Shown here: one piece after another, positions 1-7,596 of the stretch
Layout: the number at the start of each line of letters is the position of its first letter
How positions within the stretch are numbered: the first letter of the stretch is position 1
From: CAZHPA01 sp964533945
GTDB lineage: Bacteria > Bacillota > Clostridia > Lachnospirales > WRBF01
Length of the DNA stretch: 30,299 nucleotides
Direction: 5' to 3'
NCBI GenBank assembly: GCA_964533945.1
Contig: CAZHPA010000022.1
Coordinates: 1-30,299, forward strand
Notes under the pieces: model-generated
The model's input: only the letters and a program-made list of their open reading frames with translations
Database searches by the model: none
What the model was told of the DNA's origin: nothing
Program-made: the position numbers and the translations under genes

Positions 1-83
1 TGAATTGACTCACTTTTTTGTCTTTGTTTTATTCATTATTATATTTTCAACATTTGTAATCAATCAAAGCTGTTTTTGTGAGG

Positions 84-122
84 AAAAATATTAAGGATAT
101 ACCGTAAAAGTATATCCTTAAT
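84..122 (-). terminator. Rho-independent terminator of the polA-tatD run
   Basis: The perfect arms TTAAGGATATAC (91-102) and GTATATCCTTAA (110-121) enclose a 7-base loop, and A90-T122 adds one pair. Read on the minus strand the hairpin is followed by TATTTTT, which fits a terminator just past tatD. On the plus strand it is followed by TTAATATTTT, so it may work in both directions. Confidence 0.75.
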
Positions 123-177
123 TAATATTTTCTATGATTATATTAACATATTCGTAACATTTATGCAACATTTTTTT

Positions 178-939
178 TCACAAATTTTTCAACAAAATTT
201 TTCTTGCGTTTTCATTAGTTTTTTTGGCAACTTCATCATGGGTCAACCCTTTGATTTCAGCTACTTTCGAGGCAATAAACTTTAAAGTACGAGAATCATT
301 TCGTTGCCCTCTTAATGGCTCTGGAGATAGGTAGGGGGCGTCTGTTTCTATTAAAATATGTTCAATGGAAATTGCCTTAACAACTTCAGCAAGTTTTTTA
401 GAATTACCAAATGTAATAACTCCTCCAATACCTATATAAAATCCCATTTTAATATATTCAATTGCCATTTCAACACTTCCAGAATAGCAATGCACAATTC
501 CGTTTCTAACTTTGCTTTTCTTTATAATATTAAATGTTTCCTGACAAGCATCACGGGAATGTATTATTACAGGGAGCATAACTTGTTCGCAAAGCTCAAG
601 TTGTGCTTTAAACCATTTTTTTTGAACATCTCTTGGGGAAAGGTCACGGTAAAAATCAAGCCCAATTTCCCCAATTGCAACAACTTTTTCGTGTTTGGAG
701 TAGTTGAAAAGCGTTTCAATATCGGCATTCGACATATTTTTAACTTCATGAGGGTGCACGCCAACAGAAGCGTAAATATAGTCATATTGTTCCGTAAGGC
801 AAATGCTGTCAAGCGAACCTTTCATATCTGCTCCAACGTTTATAACATAGTCAACCGTTTCTGGAAGAACAGCTAAAAGTTCTTTTCTATCGCTTTTAAA
901 GCGTTTGTCGTCATAATGTGCATGAGAATCGAAATACAT
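178..939 (-). CDS. tatD: TatD family metal-dependent deoxyribonuclease
   Basis: This 253-residue protein has the full TatD/YcfH TIM-barrel signature. It has DSHAH near the N-terminus (residues 4-8, metal-binding His pair), then GEIGLDFYR, IHSRDA, HCYSGS and ETDAPYLSP. The family consists of Mg-dependent 3'-5' exonucleases/DNases acting in the cytoplasm in DNA quality control; the physiological substrate here is inferred. Its ATG shares one base with the stop codon of metG (TAATG), so the two genes are translationally coupled. The metG-tatD order is common in Firmicutes. It is the last gene of the run, and a hairpin terminator follows about 55 bases downstream. Confidence 0.95.
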   Translation of the reverse strand: MYFDSHAHYDDKRFKSDRKELLAVLPETVDYVINVGADMKGSLDSICLTEQYDYIYASVGVHPHEVKNMSNADIETLFNYSKHEKVVAIGEIGLDFYRDLSPRDVQKKWFKAQLELCEQVMLPVIIHSRDACQETFNIIKKSKVRNGIVHCYSGSVEMAIEYIKMGFYIGIGGVITFGNSKKLAEVVKAISIEHILIETDAPYLSPEPLRGQRNDSRTLKFIASKVAEIKGLTHDEVAKKTNENARKILLKNL

Positions 940-2897
940 TAACTAACTATCCCTCCATCCTGCACATCTTTATCAACAGTTAGAACGCTAAGTGTTCCGT
1001 TTTCGTCTGTTGCCGCTAAAACCATTCCTTCCGATAAATGCCCAAAAACTTTTCTTGGCTTTAAATTTAACACAACAACTACTTTTTTGCCAACCATTTG
1101 CTCTGGTGTATAGTGTTTTGCAATTCCCGAAAGTATTTGACGTGTAGAATCGCCAATTTTTATTTGTGATTTTAAAAGCTTGTCCGAACCTTCAACTTTT
1201 TCGCAAGAAACAATTGTTCCAATAGCCATATTAACTTTTGCAAAATCTTCAATGCCAATATAGTTTTCGCTTGCCGAAGGCTTTTCTTCTTTTTTAACTT
1301 CTTTTTTAGTTTCTTTTTTAGCTTCGCCTTTAACTTCTTTTTCTTCTGCAATTCCAAGCTCTTTTTCAATATCAATTCTTGGGAATAAAACTTCACATTT
1401 AGAAACCGCAATTTGTTTATCTAAAAGCCCGAAAGTTTTAGTGCTTTCCCATGTTAAAATTTGTTTATTAGTAATATTTAACTGATTTTGTATTGAAACA
1501 CTTGTATTTGGCATAAATGGGCTAATTAACACCGAAACAATTCTAAGCGTTTCGCAAAGATTATACATTACGTTTGCAAGCATTGGCTTTTTAAGTTCTT
1601 CTTTAACAAGAAACCACGGTTGTGTTTCGTCTGTATATTTATTGGTTCGGCGAATTAAGTTCCAAATTTCAATAAGTGCATCGCTAAAAAACAACTTGTC
1701 CATACAGTTTTCAACTTTGCCAACTGTAGTTTTTGCAAGTTCTATTAATGAGTCGTCAAATTCTGTTTTAGCCTGTTCTAATTGAACCATTCCATCAAAA
1801 TATTTAATAATCATTCCAATAGTACGTGATAACAAGTTGCCCAAATCGTTTGCAAGGTCTGCGTTAATTCGCTTTAACAATGCTTCGTTTGTATAGTTGC
1901 CATCTTGCCCAAACGGAACTTCGCGCATTAAGAAATAGCGAATTGCATCAACTCCATATTTTTCCGCCAAAACTTTTGGGTCTATTGAATTGCCTTTAGA
2001 TTTTGAAATTTTGCCGCCATCAATCGTTAACCAGCCATGCCCAAAAATTTGTTTTGGAAGTGGCAGGTCAAGGGCTAAAAGCATTGCAGGCCAAATTATT
2101 GTATGGAAACGCACAATTTCTTTTCCAACTAAATGAACATCTGCAGGCCAATATTTATTAAACATAGATTCGTCATCTGAGCCATAGCCTAAAGCTGTTA
2201 TATAGTTTGAAAGCGCATCAATCCAAACGTATACAACATGTTCGTCATCAAAACTTACAGGAACGCCCCACTTAAAAGATGTTCTGGAAACAGCAATATC
2301 TTCAAGCCCGGGCTTTAAAAAGTTGTTAATCATTTCGTTTTGGCGTGTTTGAGGCATAATAAAAGTTGGGTTTTCTTCTATATGCTTAATTAGCTTATCT
2401 TGATATTTAGATAGCTTGAAAAAATAACTTTCTTCTTTAACAGGTTCAACATCTCTGCCGCAATCGGGGCATTTGCCGTCAACTAATTGGTGTTCTTTAA
2501 AAAATGTTTCGCAAGGCGTGCAATATCTGCCTTCATATGCGCTTTTATATATGTCGCCTTGTTCATAAAGTTTTTTAAATATTTTTTGAACGGCTTTAAC
2601 GTGATAATCGTCAGTTGTTCTTATGAATATATCATATTCAATATTTAAAACTTTCCAAAGTTCTTTTATAGAAACAATTATTTCGTCAACGTGCTGCTTA
2701 GGTGTTAAACCTCTTTCTTTTGCAACACGCTCAATTTTTTGCCCATGTTCGTCTGTTCCGGTTAAAAATTTAACGTCATAACCTCTTAGTTTTTTGTAGC
2801 GTGCCATTGTATCTGTTGCAACCGTTGCATATGAATGCCCTATGTGCAATTTGTCGTTTGAATAGTACAATGGTGTTGTAATGTAAAATTTAGACAT
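939..2897 (-). CDS. metG: Methionyl-tRNA synthetase with C-terminal tRNA-binding domain
   Basis: The 652-residue class I aminoacyl-tRNA synthetase charges tRNA-Met with methionine using ATP. HIGH is at residues 18-21 and the KISKS form of the KMSKS loop at 296-300. A zinc knuckle has Cys at 126, 129, 143 and 146. After the anticodon-binding region comes a Lys/Glu-rich low-complexity linker (about 515-545). It leads to a C-terminal Trbp111/EMAP-type oligonucleotide-binding domain that starts at IGIEDFAKVN, as in dimeric bacterial enzymes. AAAGGAGG lies seven bases before the ATG. It sits 14 bases after ddl and overlaps tatD by one base. No T-box leader is possible in so short a gap, so it must be transcribed from further upstream. 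Confidence 0.97.
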   Translation of the reverse strand: MSKFYITTPLYYSNDKLHIGHSYATVATDTMARYKKLRGYDVKFLTGTDEHGQKIERVAKERGLTPKQHVDEIIVSIKELWKVLNIEYDIFIRTTDDYHVKAVQKIFKKLYEQGDIYKSAYEGRYCTPCETFFKEHQLVDGKCPDCGRDVEPVKEESYFFKLSKYQDKLIKHIEENPTFIMPQTRQNEMINNFLKPGLEDIAVSRTSFKWGVPVSFDDEHVVYVWIDALSNYITALGYGSDDESMFNKYWPADVHLVGKEIVRFHTIIWPAMLLALDLPLPKQIFGHGWLTIDGGKISKSKGNSIDPKVLAEKYGVDAIRYFLMREVPFGQDGNYTNEALLKRINADLANDLGNLLSRTIGMIIKYFDGMVQLEQAKTEFDDSLIELAKTTVGKVENCMDKLFFSDALIEIWNLIRRTNKYTDETQPWFLVKEELKKPMLANVMYNLCETLRIVSVLISPFMPNTSVSIQNQLNITNKQILTWESTKTFGLLDKQIAVSKCEVLFPRIDIEKELGIAEEKEVKGEAKKETKKEVKKEEKPSASENYIGIEDFAKVNMAIGTIVSCEKVEGSDKLLKSQIKIGDSTRQILSGIAKHYTPEQMVGKKVVVVLNLKPRKVFGHLSEGMVLAATDENGTLSVLTVDKDVQDGGIVS

Positions 2898-2911
2898 TTT
2901 GTTCCTCCTTT

Positions 2912-3838
2912 TTATTTAGCAGAATTTAGTTCAAACTCAATTAAGCTGTCTAAAAATTCTGCAAAACTTCCCTTGCCTTTAACTGCTTTTGGAATTAAAC
3001 TATGTTCTGTTAAGCCGGGAAGCGTATTCATTTCCAATACGTAAATTTGCTCTTCTTTAACAAGCATATCAACTCTGCCATAACCGTAACAGTTTAACAC
3101 AACAAATACTTTTTTGGCAATTTCTTTCAGCATAACTTGCATAAATTCGGGCAAAGTTGACATTTCGATTTTGCTCATGCCTTCTGTGTATTTTGTATTA
3201 TAGTCATAAAATTCCGATTCAATATCTAAAACGGTTAAAACATCAATTCCGCTTTTAGTTTGAACAACGCCGCACGTAACTTCTCTGCCCGAAATATATT
3301 TTTCAATTAAAATGTCGCTATCATAATTTTTGGCAAATGCACAAGCGGCTTCCAATTCTTTCATGTCTTTAGCAATAGTTATTCCTATGCTTGAACCGCC
3401 GTTGTTCGGTTTAACTATTAGCGGAAAGCCTAAAATATTAATTTTTTCGGCATACATTTGTATATTGTCGTCTTTTTTAATAAACAAATCATCAACTACA
3501 GGGATGTTATTTGCCCTCATAATTGTTTTGCTCATAGCTTTATCCATACATATTGAGCTTGACATAACTTTGCTTCCAACATACGGAATATTCAAGCATT
3601 CTAAAAATCCTTGAACAGCCCCGTTCTCACCAAGTCCCCCATGCAATGCGCTTAAAACAATATTAGGGGGATTTTCAATAAGCTGTTTAATCCAGTTTGT
3701 GCTGTGATTTTTTGGTATATCAATTAGTGTAATATTATATTTGCTTGTGTCAAGACTTTTTAGTAATAATTTTGTTGAAAGCAGCGAAACTTCACGTTCG
3801 CAAGAGCTGCCACCAGACAGTATTGCTAAATTTATCAT
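2912..3838 (-). CDS. ddl: D-alanine--D-alanine ligase
   Basis: This 308-residue ATP-grasp enzyme joins two D-Ala for the peptidoglycan pentapeptide. The N-terminal substrate loop SGGSSCEREVS (8-18), the HGGLGENGAVQGFLE block (66-80), the ATP-binding segment VKPNNGGSSIG and the metal-binding C-terminal block YVLEMNTLPGLTEHS are all present. Length is normal for the family. Its ATG overlaps the TGA of galT by four bases (ATGA), so the two are coupled. No Phe/Tyr-type assignment for D-Lac or D-Ser specificity was attempted. A single ddl next to metG and a galT-like gene is not a classic cell-wall cluster. Confidence 0.95.
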   Translation of the reverse strand: MINLAILSGGSSCEREVSLLSTKLLLKSLDTSKYNITLIDIPKNHSTNWIKQLIENPPNIVLSALHGGLGENGAVQGFLECLNIPYVGSKVMSSSICMDKAMSKTIMRANNIPVVDDLFIKKDDNIQMYAEKINILGFPLIVKPNNGGSSIGITIAKDMKELEAACAFAKNYDSDILIEKYISGREVTCGVVQTKSGIDVLTVLDIESEFYDYNTKYTEGMSKIEMSTLPEFMQVMLKEIAKKVFVVLNCYGYGRVDMLVKEEQIYVLEMNTLPGLTEHSLIPKAVKGKGSFAEFLDSLIEFELNSAK

Positions 3839-4794
3839 AAAACCACCTCTTTACGCAATGTGCTTGCAGCAATAATTGGGTCTTTAGAATTAACATAACA
3901 GTTTGTTGAAAGTTCGAAACCTGCAAGCATACCAATACGGGGTATAATTTGCATATGAAAATGCCAGTTATTATTTTTAATGCATTCGGCATCTTCTGTA
4001 TTTTTAACATCTTTAACATCTTGATTTAGTGGCGAATTTTGAAAACATATGTTATAGTCAAGGCTTGGGAAAGTATTTTTAAGTGCTGTCATAACTTTTT
4101 TAACAATACCTCCCAATTCCAACAATTCATCTTCATTAAATTGTCTAAGGTCTGAAATATGAGAAATTGGCATAATATTAATCATATACGTAAATTGTGA
4201 AGCAAAAGGGCAATATGCAATAAAATTGTCTGTTTTGTATATAATCAAATCGTCAAGCTTTCTTGTGGCAATATCGCATAAGTAGCAAGAACTTTTTTTA
4301 AGGTTGTATTTTTTAAAATTGTAAAGCATAATGTTCTGTCTTTGAGGAATAACGGGCATTGCAAGTATTTGGCAGTGTGAATGGTAAATACTTGCTCCTG
4401 CTTCCATTCCTTCGTTTTTTAAAACTTGAACATATTTTATATTGTTGTCTTGTGCAAAGCAGCTTATTCTATTTTGGATTGCTAAAAATAATTCGGCTAT
4501 ATGCTCATTTGAAAAATTATGTAGCTTTTCAAAATGATTAAGAGTATCGACAATTACTTCGTGGTAGCCAGCTTCATTATATAAAATAGGGTATTTATTT
4601 GGAACGACTCTTATATTTTGGGTTCTGTATGTTTCAATTGGTGCCATATGTATATTTTTTAAGCAAAACGGGCAATCCGTTTCGCTTATATCTATACCTT
4701 CTTTGTTTTTCTTGAAGTTAATTGGGCGTTCACTGCGGCTTGGGGAAATACTTACCCATTCGCCGCTTAAATAATCTAGTCTTAGCTCTGACAT
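3835..4794 (-). CDS. galT: GalT-like hexose-1-phosphate nucleotidylyltransferase (HIT superfamily)
   Basis: The 319-residue protein has the two-lobed GalT architecture. A zinc knuckle CPFCLKN has Cys41 and Cys44. The active-site HIT motif is HSHCQ at 138-142, whose second His (H140) is the expected nucleotidylated residue. It follows the conserved NEGMEAGAS block. A second lobe ends in NNWHFHMQIIPR. GalT exchanges UMP between UDP-glucose and galactose-1-phosphate. Relatives with HSHxQ instead of HPHxQ include ADP-glucose:phosphate adenylyltransferases, so the nucleotide and sugar are not certain. No galK or galE is in view, so a Leloir role is not supported by context. It lies 27 bases after the upstream lipoprotein gene and overlaps ddl by four bases. 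Confidence 0.85.
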   Translation of the reverse strand: MSELRLDYLSGEWVSISPSRSERPINFKKNKEGIDISETDCPFCLKNIHMAPIETYRTQNIRVVPNKYPILYNEAGYHEVIVDTLNHFEKLHNFSNEHIAELFLAIQNRISCFAQDNNIKYVQVLKNEGMEAGASIYHSHCQILAMPVIPQRQNIMLYNFKKYNLKKSSCYLCDIATRKLDDLIIYKTDNFIAYCPFASQFTYMINIMPISHISDLRQFNEDELLELGGIVKKVMTALKNTFPSLDYNICFQNSPLNQDVKDVKNTEDAECIKNNNWHFHMQIIPRIGMLAGFELSTNCYVNSKDPIIAASTLRKEVVL

Positions 4795-4821
4795 TTTTTA
4801 TTCCTTTCCACATTATTCTAA

Positions 4822-6414
4822 TTAGTTTGTTTCTAAAAACCATTCTGAAATATTACGATATATGTTGCCCTCTAATGGTTTTTTATCTCCATAAATTCTA
4901 GCATCTGTAATTAAAGCCGTCTTTTTAAATGCAATACTTATAATTGGTAGCTCGTCTGCAATTAGTTTTTGCACGTCGCTCATAGTTTTTTTGTAAAGCA
5001 CTTCACTAGTTGCATTAGATGCAAGTTCTAAAAGTTTATCCATTTCTTCATTTTTGTAGTTAAAATAGTTAGTTCCGCTATCGGCTTGTTGTGAATGAAA
5101 CATAAACGTAAAGTCGGGTATTGGTGATAGCGTATAGCTTCCAATAAAAATATCAAAATTACCTTCCTCAAGCCTTTTTGAGTATTGTTCAAATGGTAAT
5201 ATTTCTATTTGGGCAGGAATGCTTAAAGTGGTTAAGCTTTGCAAAACTACTTCCGCAATTTTCTTCCTAGCCTCATTTTCTTCGTTTACTAAAATGCTAA
5301 CTTTATCTTCTTCTGCAACATACGTTCCAGATTTTAAATATTCAGCTTTTGCCCTATCAATGCTAAACGCATATGTTAAAACATCTTCTTCGTATAACCA
5401 GCTAACAGGATTTACAGGCGTTTTAGCTTTTGTTGCATGATTTAAATATATGTCTGAAACTATGCTGTCGTAATCAATTCCGTATGCAATTGCACGCCTT
5501 ACGCTTTTTTTGGCAAGAACACTATTTTTAAAATTAAACCCAACAAAGCTAAGAGATGAAATATCGTATTCGGTTATGTTTGTTTCTTTTTGCCCTCTGT
5601 ATTTGCTCCAAACGTCAATATCTGCAGAAATAACATCTGTTAGGTTTTGGTCGAAGGCATATAAATCAGTTTCATAATTGCTTGTTATAATTACATTAAC
5701 GTTTTCAATATATGGCGTTCCTTTGAAAGAAAGAGTGTTTTTTGTTAAAAGCATATGCTTTAAATTTTTATATGTCACAAATTTATAATACCCATTGCCT
5801 AATGGATTCATATTTTTTTCAGAAGCGGCATCTTTTTCTCCATCGTAATAGTGTTTTGGTATTACAGGAAAAACAAGCAAATAGTTAGAACCGCTAAAAG
5901 GCTTGCTATAATTAATTTTTAAAGAGTGTTCGTCAATTTTAGCGCATGTTGAAATATTTTCTGCTGCCCTTTTATAAATAGATTGTTCGGGTGCAGACTT
6001 TATTGTATTTATAGAAAATATAACATCATCTGCCGTAAGCGACGTTCCGTCGCTCCACTTAACATTTTTATCTAGTGTAATTAAAACATTTAACCCATCG
6101 GTTGAAACAATAAACTCGGTTGCAATGTTTGGAACGGGCTTTTTTGTTTCATCAAGTGTAACTAAAGGCTCGAATACAAGCTTTAAAATTGAATCAACAG
6201 TTACATCTTCATTTAAAAGAGGATTTAATGTTTTTGGGGAACGCATTGACAAATTAAGTGTTCCTTTGTTTTTTGGAATTATAATTTTTTCAGGCTCTTC
6301 TTCATCTTCTGCTTCAACTATTTGTTCAGGTAAATTTTGCTCGTATCCCCCAAAACATCCGCTTAAAATTAAGATTAAAAGATGGCAGCATATTAAAAGC
6401 AATAGCCTTTTCAA
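4822..6414 (-). CDS. Peptide-type ABC transporter substrate-binding lipoprotein
   Basis: This 530-residue family 5 extracellular solute-binding protein (OppA/DppA-like) has an N-terminal lipoprotein signal. A basic start MKR and a hydrophobic core are followed by the lipobox LSGC, with Cys20 the lipidation site. An acidic Glu/Asp linker follows. The family signature WSDGTSLTADDVIFSI is clear, and the C-terminal DELPIISIAFKK region is also typical. It would be anchored on the outer face of the membrane and bind peptides or another small ligand; the ligand cannot be read from sequence. No permease or ATPase genes adjoin it, so it must borrow a transporter encoded elsewhere or work as a chaperone or sensor. 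Confidence 0.88.
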   Translation of the reverse strand: MKRLLLLICCHLLILILSGCFGGYEQNLPEQIVEAEDEEEPEKIIIPKNKGTLNLSMRSPKTLNPLLNEDVTVDSILKLVFEPLVTLDETKKPVPNIATEFIVSTDGLNVLITLDKNVKWSDGTSLTADDVIFSINTIKSAPEQSIYKRAAENISTCAKIDEHSLKINYSKPFSGSNYLLVFPVIPKHYYDGEKDAASEKNMNPLGNGYYKFVTYKNLKHMLLTKNTLSFKGTPYIENVNVIITSNYETDLYAFDQNLTDVISADIDVWSKYRGQKETNITEYDISSLSFVGFNFKNSVLAKKSVRRAIAYGIDYDSIVSDIYLNHATKAKTPVNPVSWLYEEDVLTYAFSIDRAKAEYLKSGTYVAEEDKVSILVNEENEARKKIAEVVLQSLTTLSIPAQIEILPFEQYSKRLEEGNFDIFIGSYTLSPIPDFTFMFHSQQADSGTNYFNYKNEEMDKLLELASNATSEVLYKKTMSDVQKLIADELPIISIAFKKTALITDARIYGDKKPLEGNIYRNISEWFLETN

Positions 6415-6434
6415 ATTAGGTCACTTCCTTTTTA

Positions 6435-7004
6435 TTATTTTATCTTTAGCAATAATTTATATATTTTTATATTTTTATTAATCTTTTGAATATATGCTCT
6501 TGTTTGAGGAAATGGTATATGTTTTAAAGTTTTTCCATCGTTGCTGTATTCTTTGTTGGCTAACCATTTTGTAACGTTGCCAGAACCAGCGTTATATGCC
6601 GCTAAAGCAGCAACAACATCCCCATCAAATTGTTTTAATAATTTATTTAAATAAAAGCAGCCCAATTGAATGTTTGTTTTAGGTTCAAAAACTTGCTCTG
6701 GCGTAAAGTTTTCAATGTTAAGTTCTGAAGCAAGCCAAGCGGCCGTTGGTTCTGTAATTTGCATAAGCCCTCCTGCGCCTTTAGTTGACAAAGCTTCTTT
6801 TTTAAACTTGCTTTCGGCGTGAATTACGGCACAAACAAAAGCCTTGTCGAGTTCGTATTGCTTTGCATTTTTAGTAATTAAATCTATGTATTTTAAAGGA
6901 TATAAAATATTAGCAGCCGTTATGCCGCCGACCGTGAAGAAGACGGCGGCTATAAATAAGATTAGCTGTTTTCTTATTTTTCTAAGATTTATAAAGTAAA
7001 ACAT
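6435..7004 (-). CDS. Membrane-anchored lytic transglycosylase (SLT domain)
   Basis: The 189-residue protein has one N-terminal hydrophobic segment (about 13-35) that would anchor or export it. An SLT/GEWL-fold domain follows. The catalytic Glu64 is in HAESKF, followed by ALSTKGAGGLMQI, the GxxGLMQ signature, and the C-terminal ALAAYNAGSGNV block. It cleaves peptidoglycan glycan strands to give 1,6-anhydro-muramyl ends. AAGGAG lies five bases before the ATG. It follows coaE by 22 bases. The polA-coaE-slt order is, to my knowledge, found in many clostridia. Its physiological role (growth, spore or flagellar assembly) is not shown. Confidence 0.93.
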   Translation of the reverse strand: MFYFINLRKIRKQLILFIAAVFFTVGGITAANILYPLKYIDLITKNAKQYELDKAFVCAVIHAESKFKKEALSTKGAGGLMQITEPTAAWLASELNIENFTPEQVFEPKTNIQLGCFYLNKLLKQFDGDVVAALAAYNAGSGNVTKWLANKEYSNDGKTLKHIPFPQTRAYIQKINKNIKIYKLLLKIK

Positions 7005-7026
7005 AACATCTCCTTTTTAGCAATAG

Positions 7027-7596
7027 TTAATTAACTATAATGACGTTTGCAAACTTAATTTTTTCTTCTATAGGCGTTTGTGCTTTAAACCTTTTTAAGG
7101 CTTGCTCTTTTGTAATTTTATCACGCTTTATAATGCGTTCAAGCCGTTTTTCTAAGTCGGCATAAACAACCCAAACTTCATGAACGGCTTTGTGAAGCCC
7201 CGCTTCAATTAAAAGCGGCGCATCAATAACAATTTGCTTTGCATTTGAACTTTCAATTTGCCTATTAATTTCAAGTATAATATGTTTATGAGTTATTTTT
7301 TCCAATTTCAAGCGTTTTTCATCATTTGCAAATACTATACTTCCTAATTTTTTGCGGTCGATTGAACCGTCTTCTTGTAATATTTCTTGTCCAAAATATT
7401 CAACAGTTTCAATATAAGCATGTTTACCTTTTAATAAAATGCTATGCGCTATTTTGTCGCAATCTATTATAAATGTTCCTTGTTCTTTGGCAAGAATTGA
7501 GGCAATATAGCTTTTTCCGCTTCCCGAATTTCCTGTAAGCCCAATAATACGCTGTTGTTTTTGCTTATAACCAATTTGACTATTATTATTTTGCAT
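7027..7596 (-). CDS. coaE: Dephospho-CoA kinase, short C-terminus
   Basis: This P-loop kinase carries out the last step of CoA synthesis, ATP-dependent 3'-phosphorylation of dephospho-CoA. Visible motifs are Walker A GLTGNSGSGKS, the DCDKIAHSIL region and IVIDAPLLIEAGL. I chose the ATG at 7596 because GGAAGGA lies nine bases upstream. The frame is open to another ATG at 7617, but that has no ribosome site. The chosen start overlaps polA by 11 bases. The protein is 189 residues and carries about 14 extra residues before the core. It stops right after NVIIVN, where relatives usually continue with an Asn-Gly/Ser turn and a terminal helix of roughly 15-25 residues. Activity is therefore probable but not certain. 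Confidence 0.9.
   Translation of the reverse strand: MQNNNSQIGYKQKQQRIIGLTGNSGSGKSYIASILAKEQGTFIIDCDKIAHSILLKGKHAYIETVEYFGQEILQEDGSIDRKKLGSIVFANDEKRLKLEKITHKHIILEINRQIESSNAKQIVIDAPLLIEAGLHKAVHEVWVVYADLEKRLERIIKRDKITKEQALKRFKAQTPIEEKIKFANVIIVN

Noticed and set aside
358..876. Plus-strand open frame opposite tatD
   Set aside because: It is antisense to a fully motif-bearing tatD, has no ribosome site and encodes no recognisable domain.
1172..1411. Lys-rich minus-strand frame inside metG
   Set aside because: It is a shifted reading of the metG linker, whose A-rich codons produce Lys runs in several frames.
2898..2911. T-box or riboswitch before metG
   Set aside because: The gap to ddl is only 14 bases, which is far too short.
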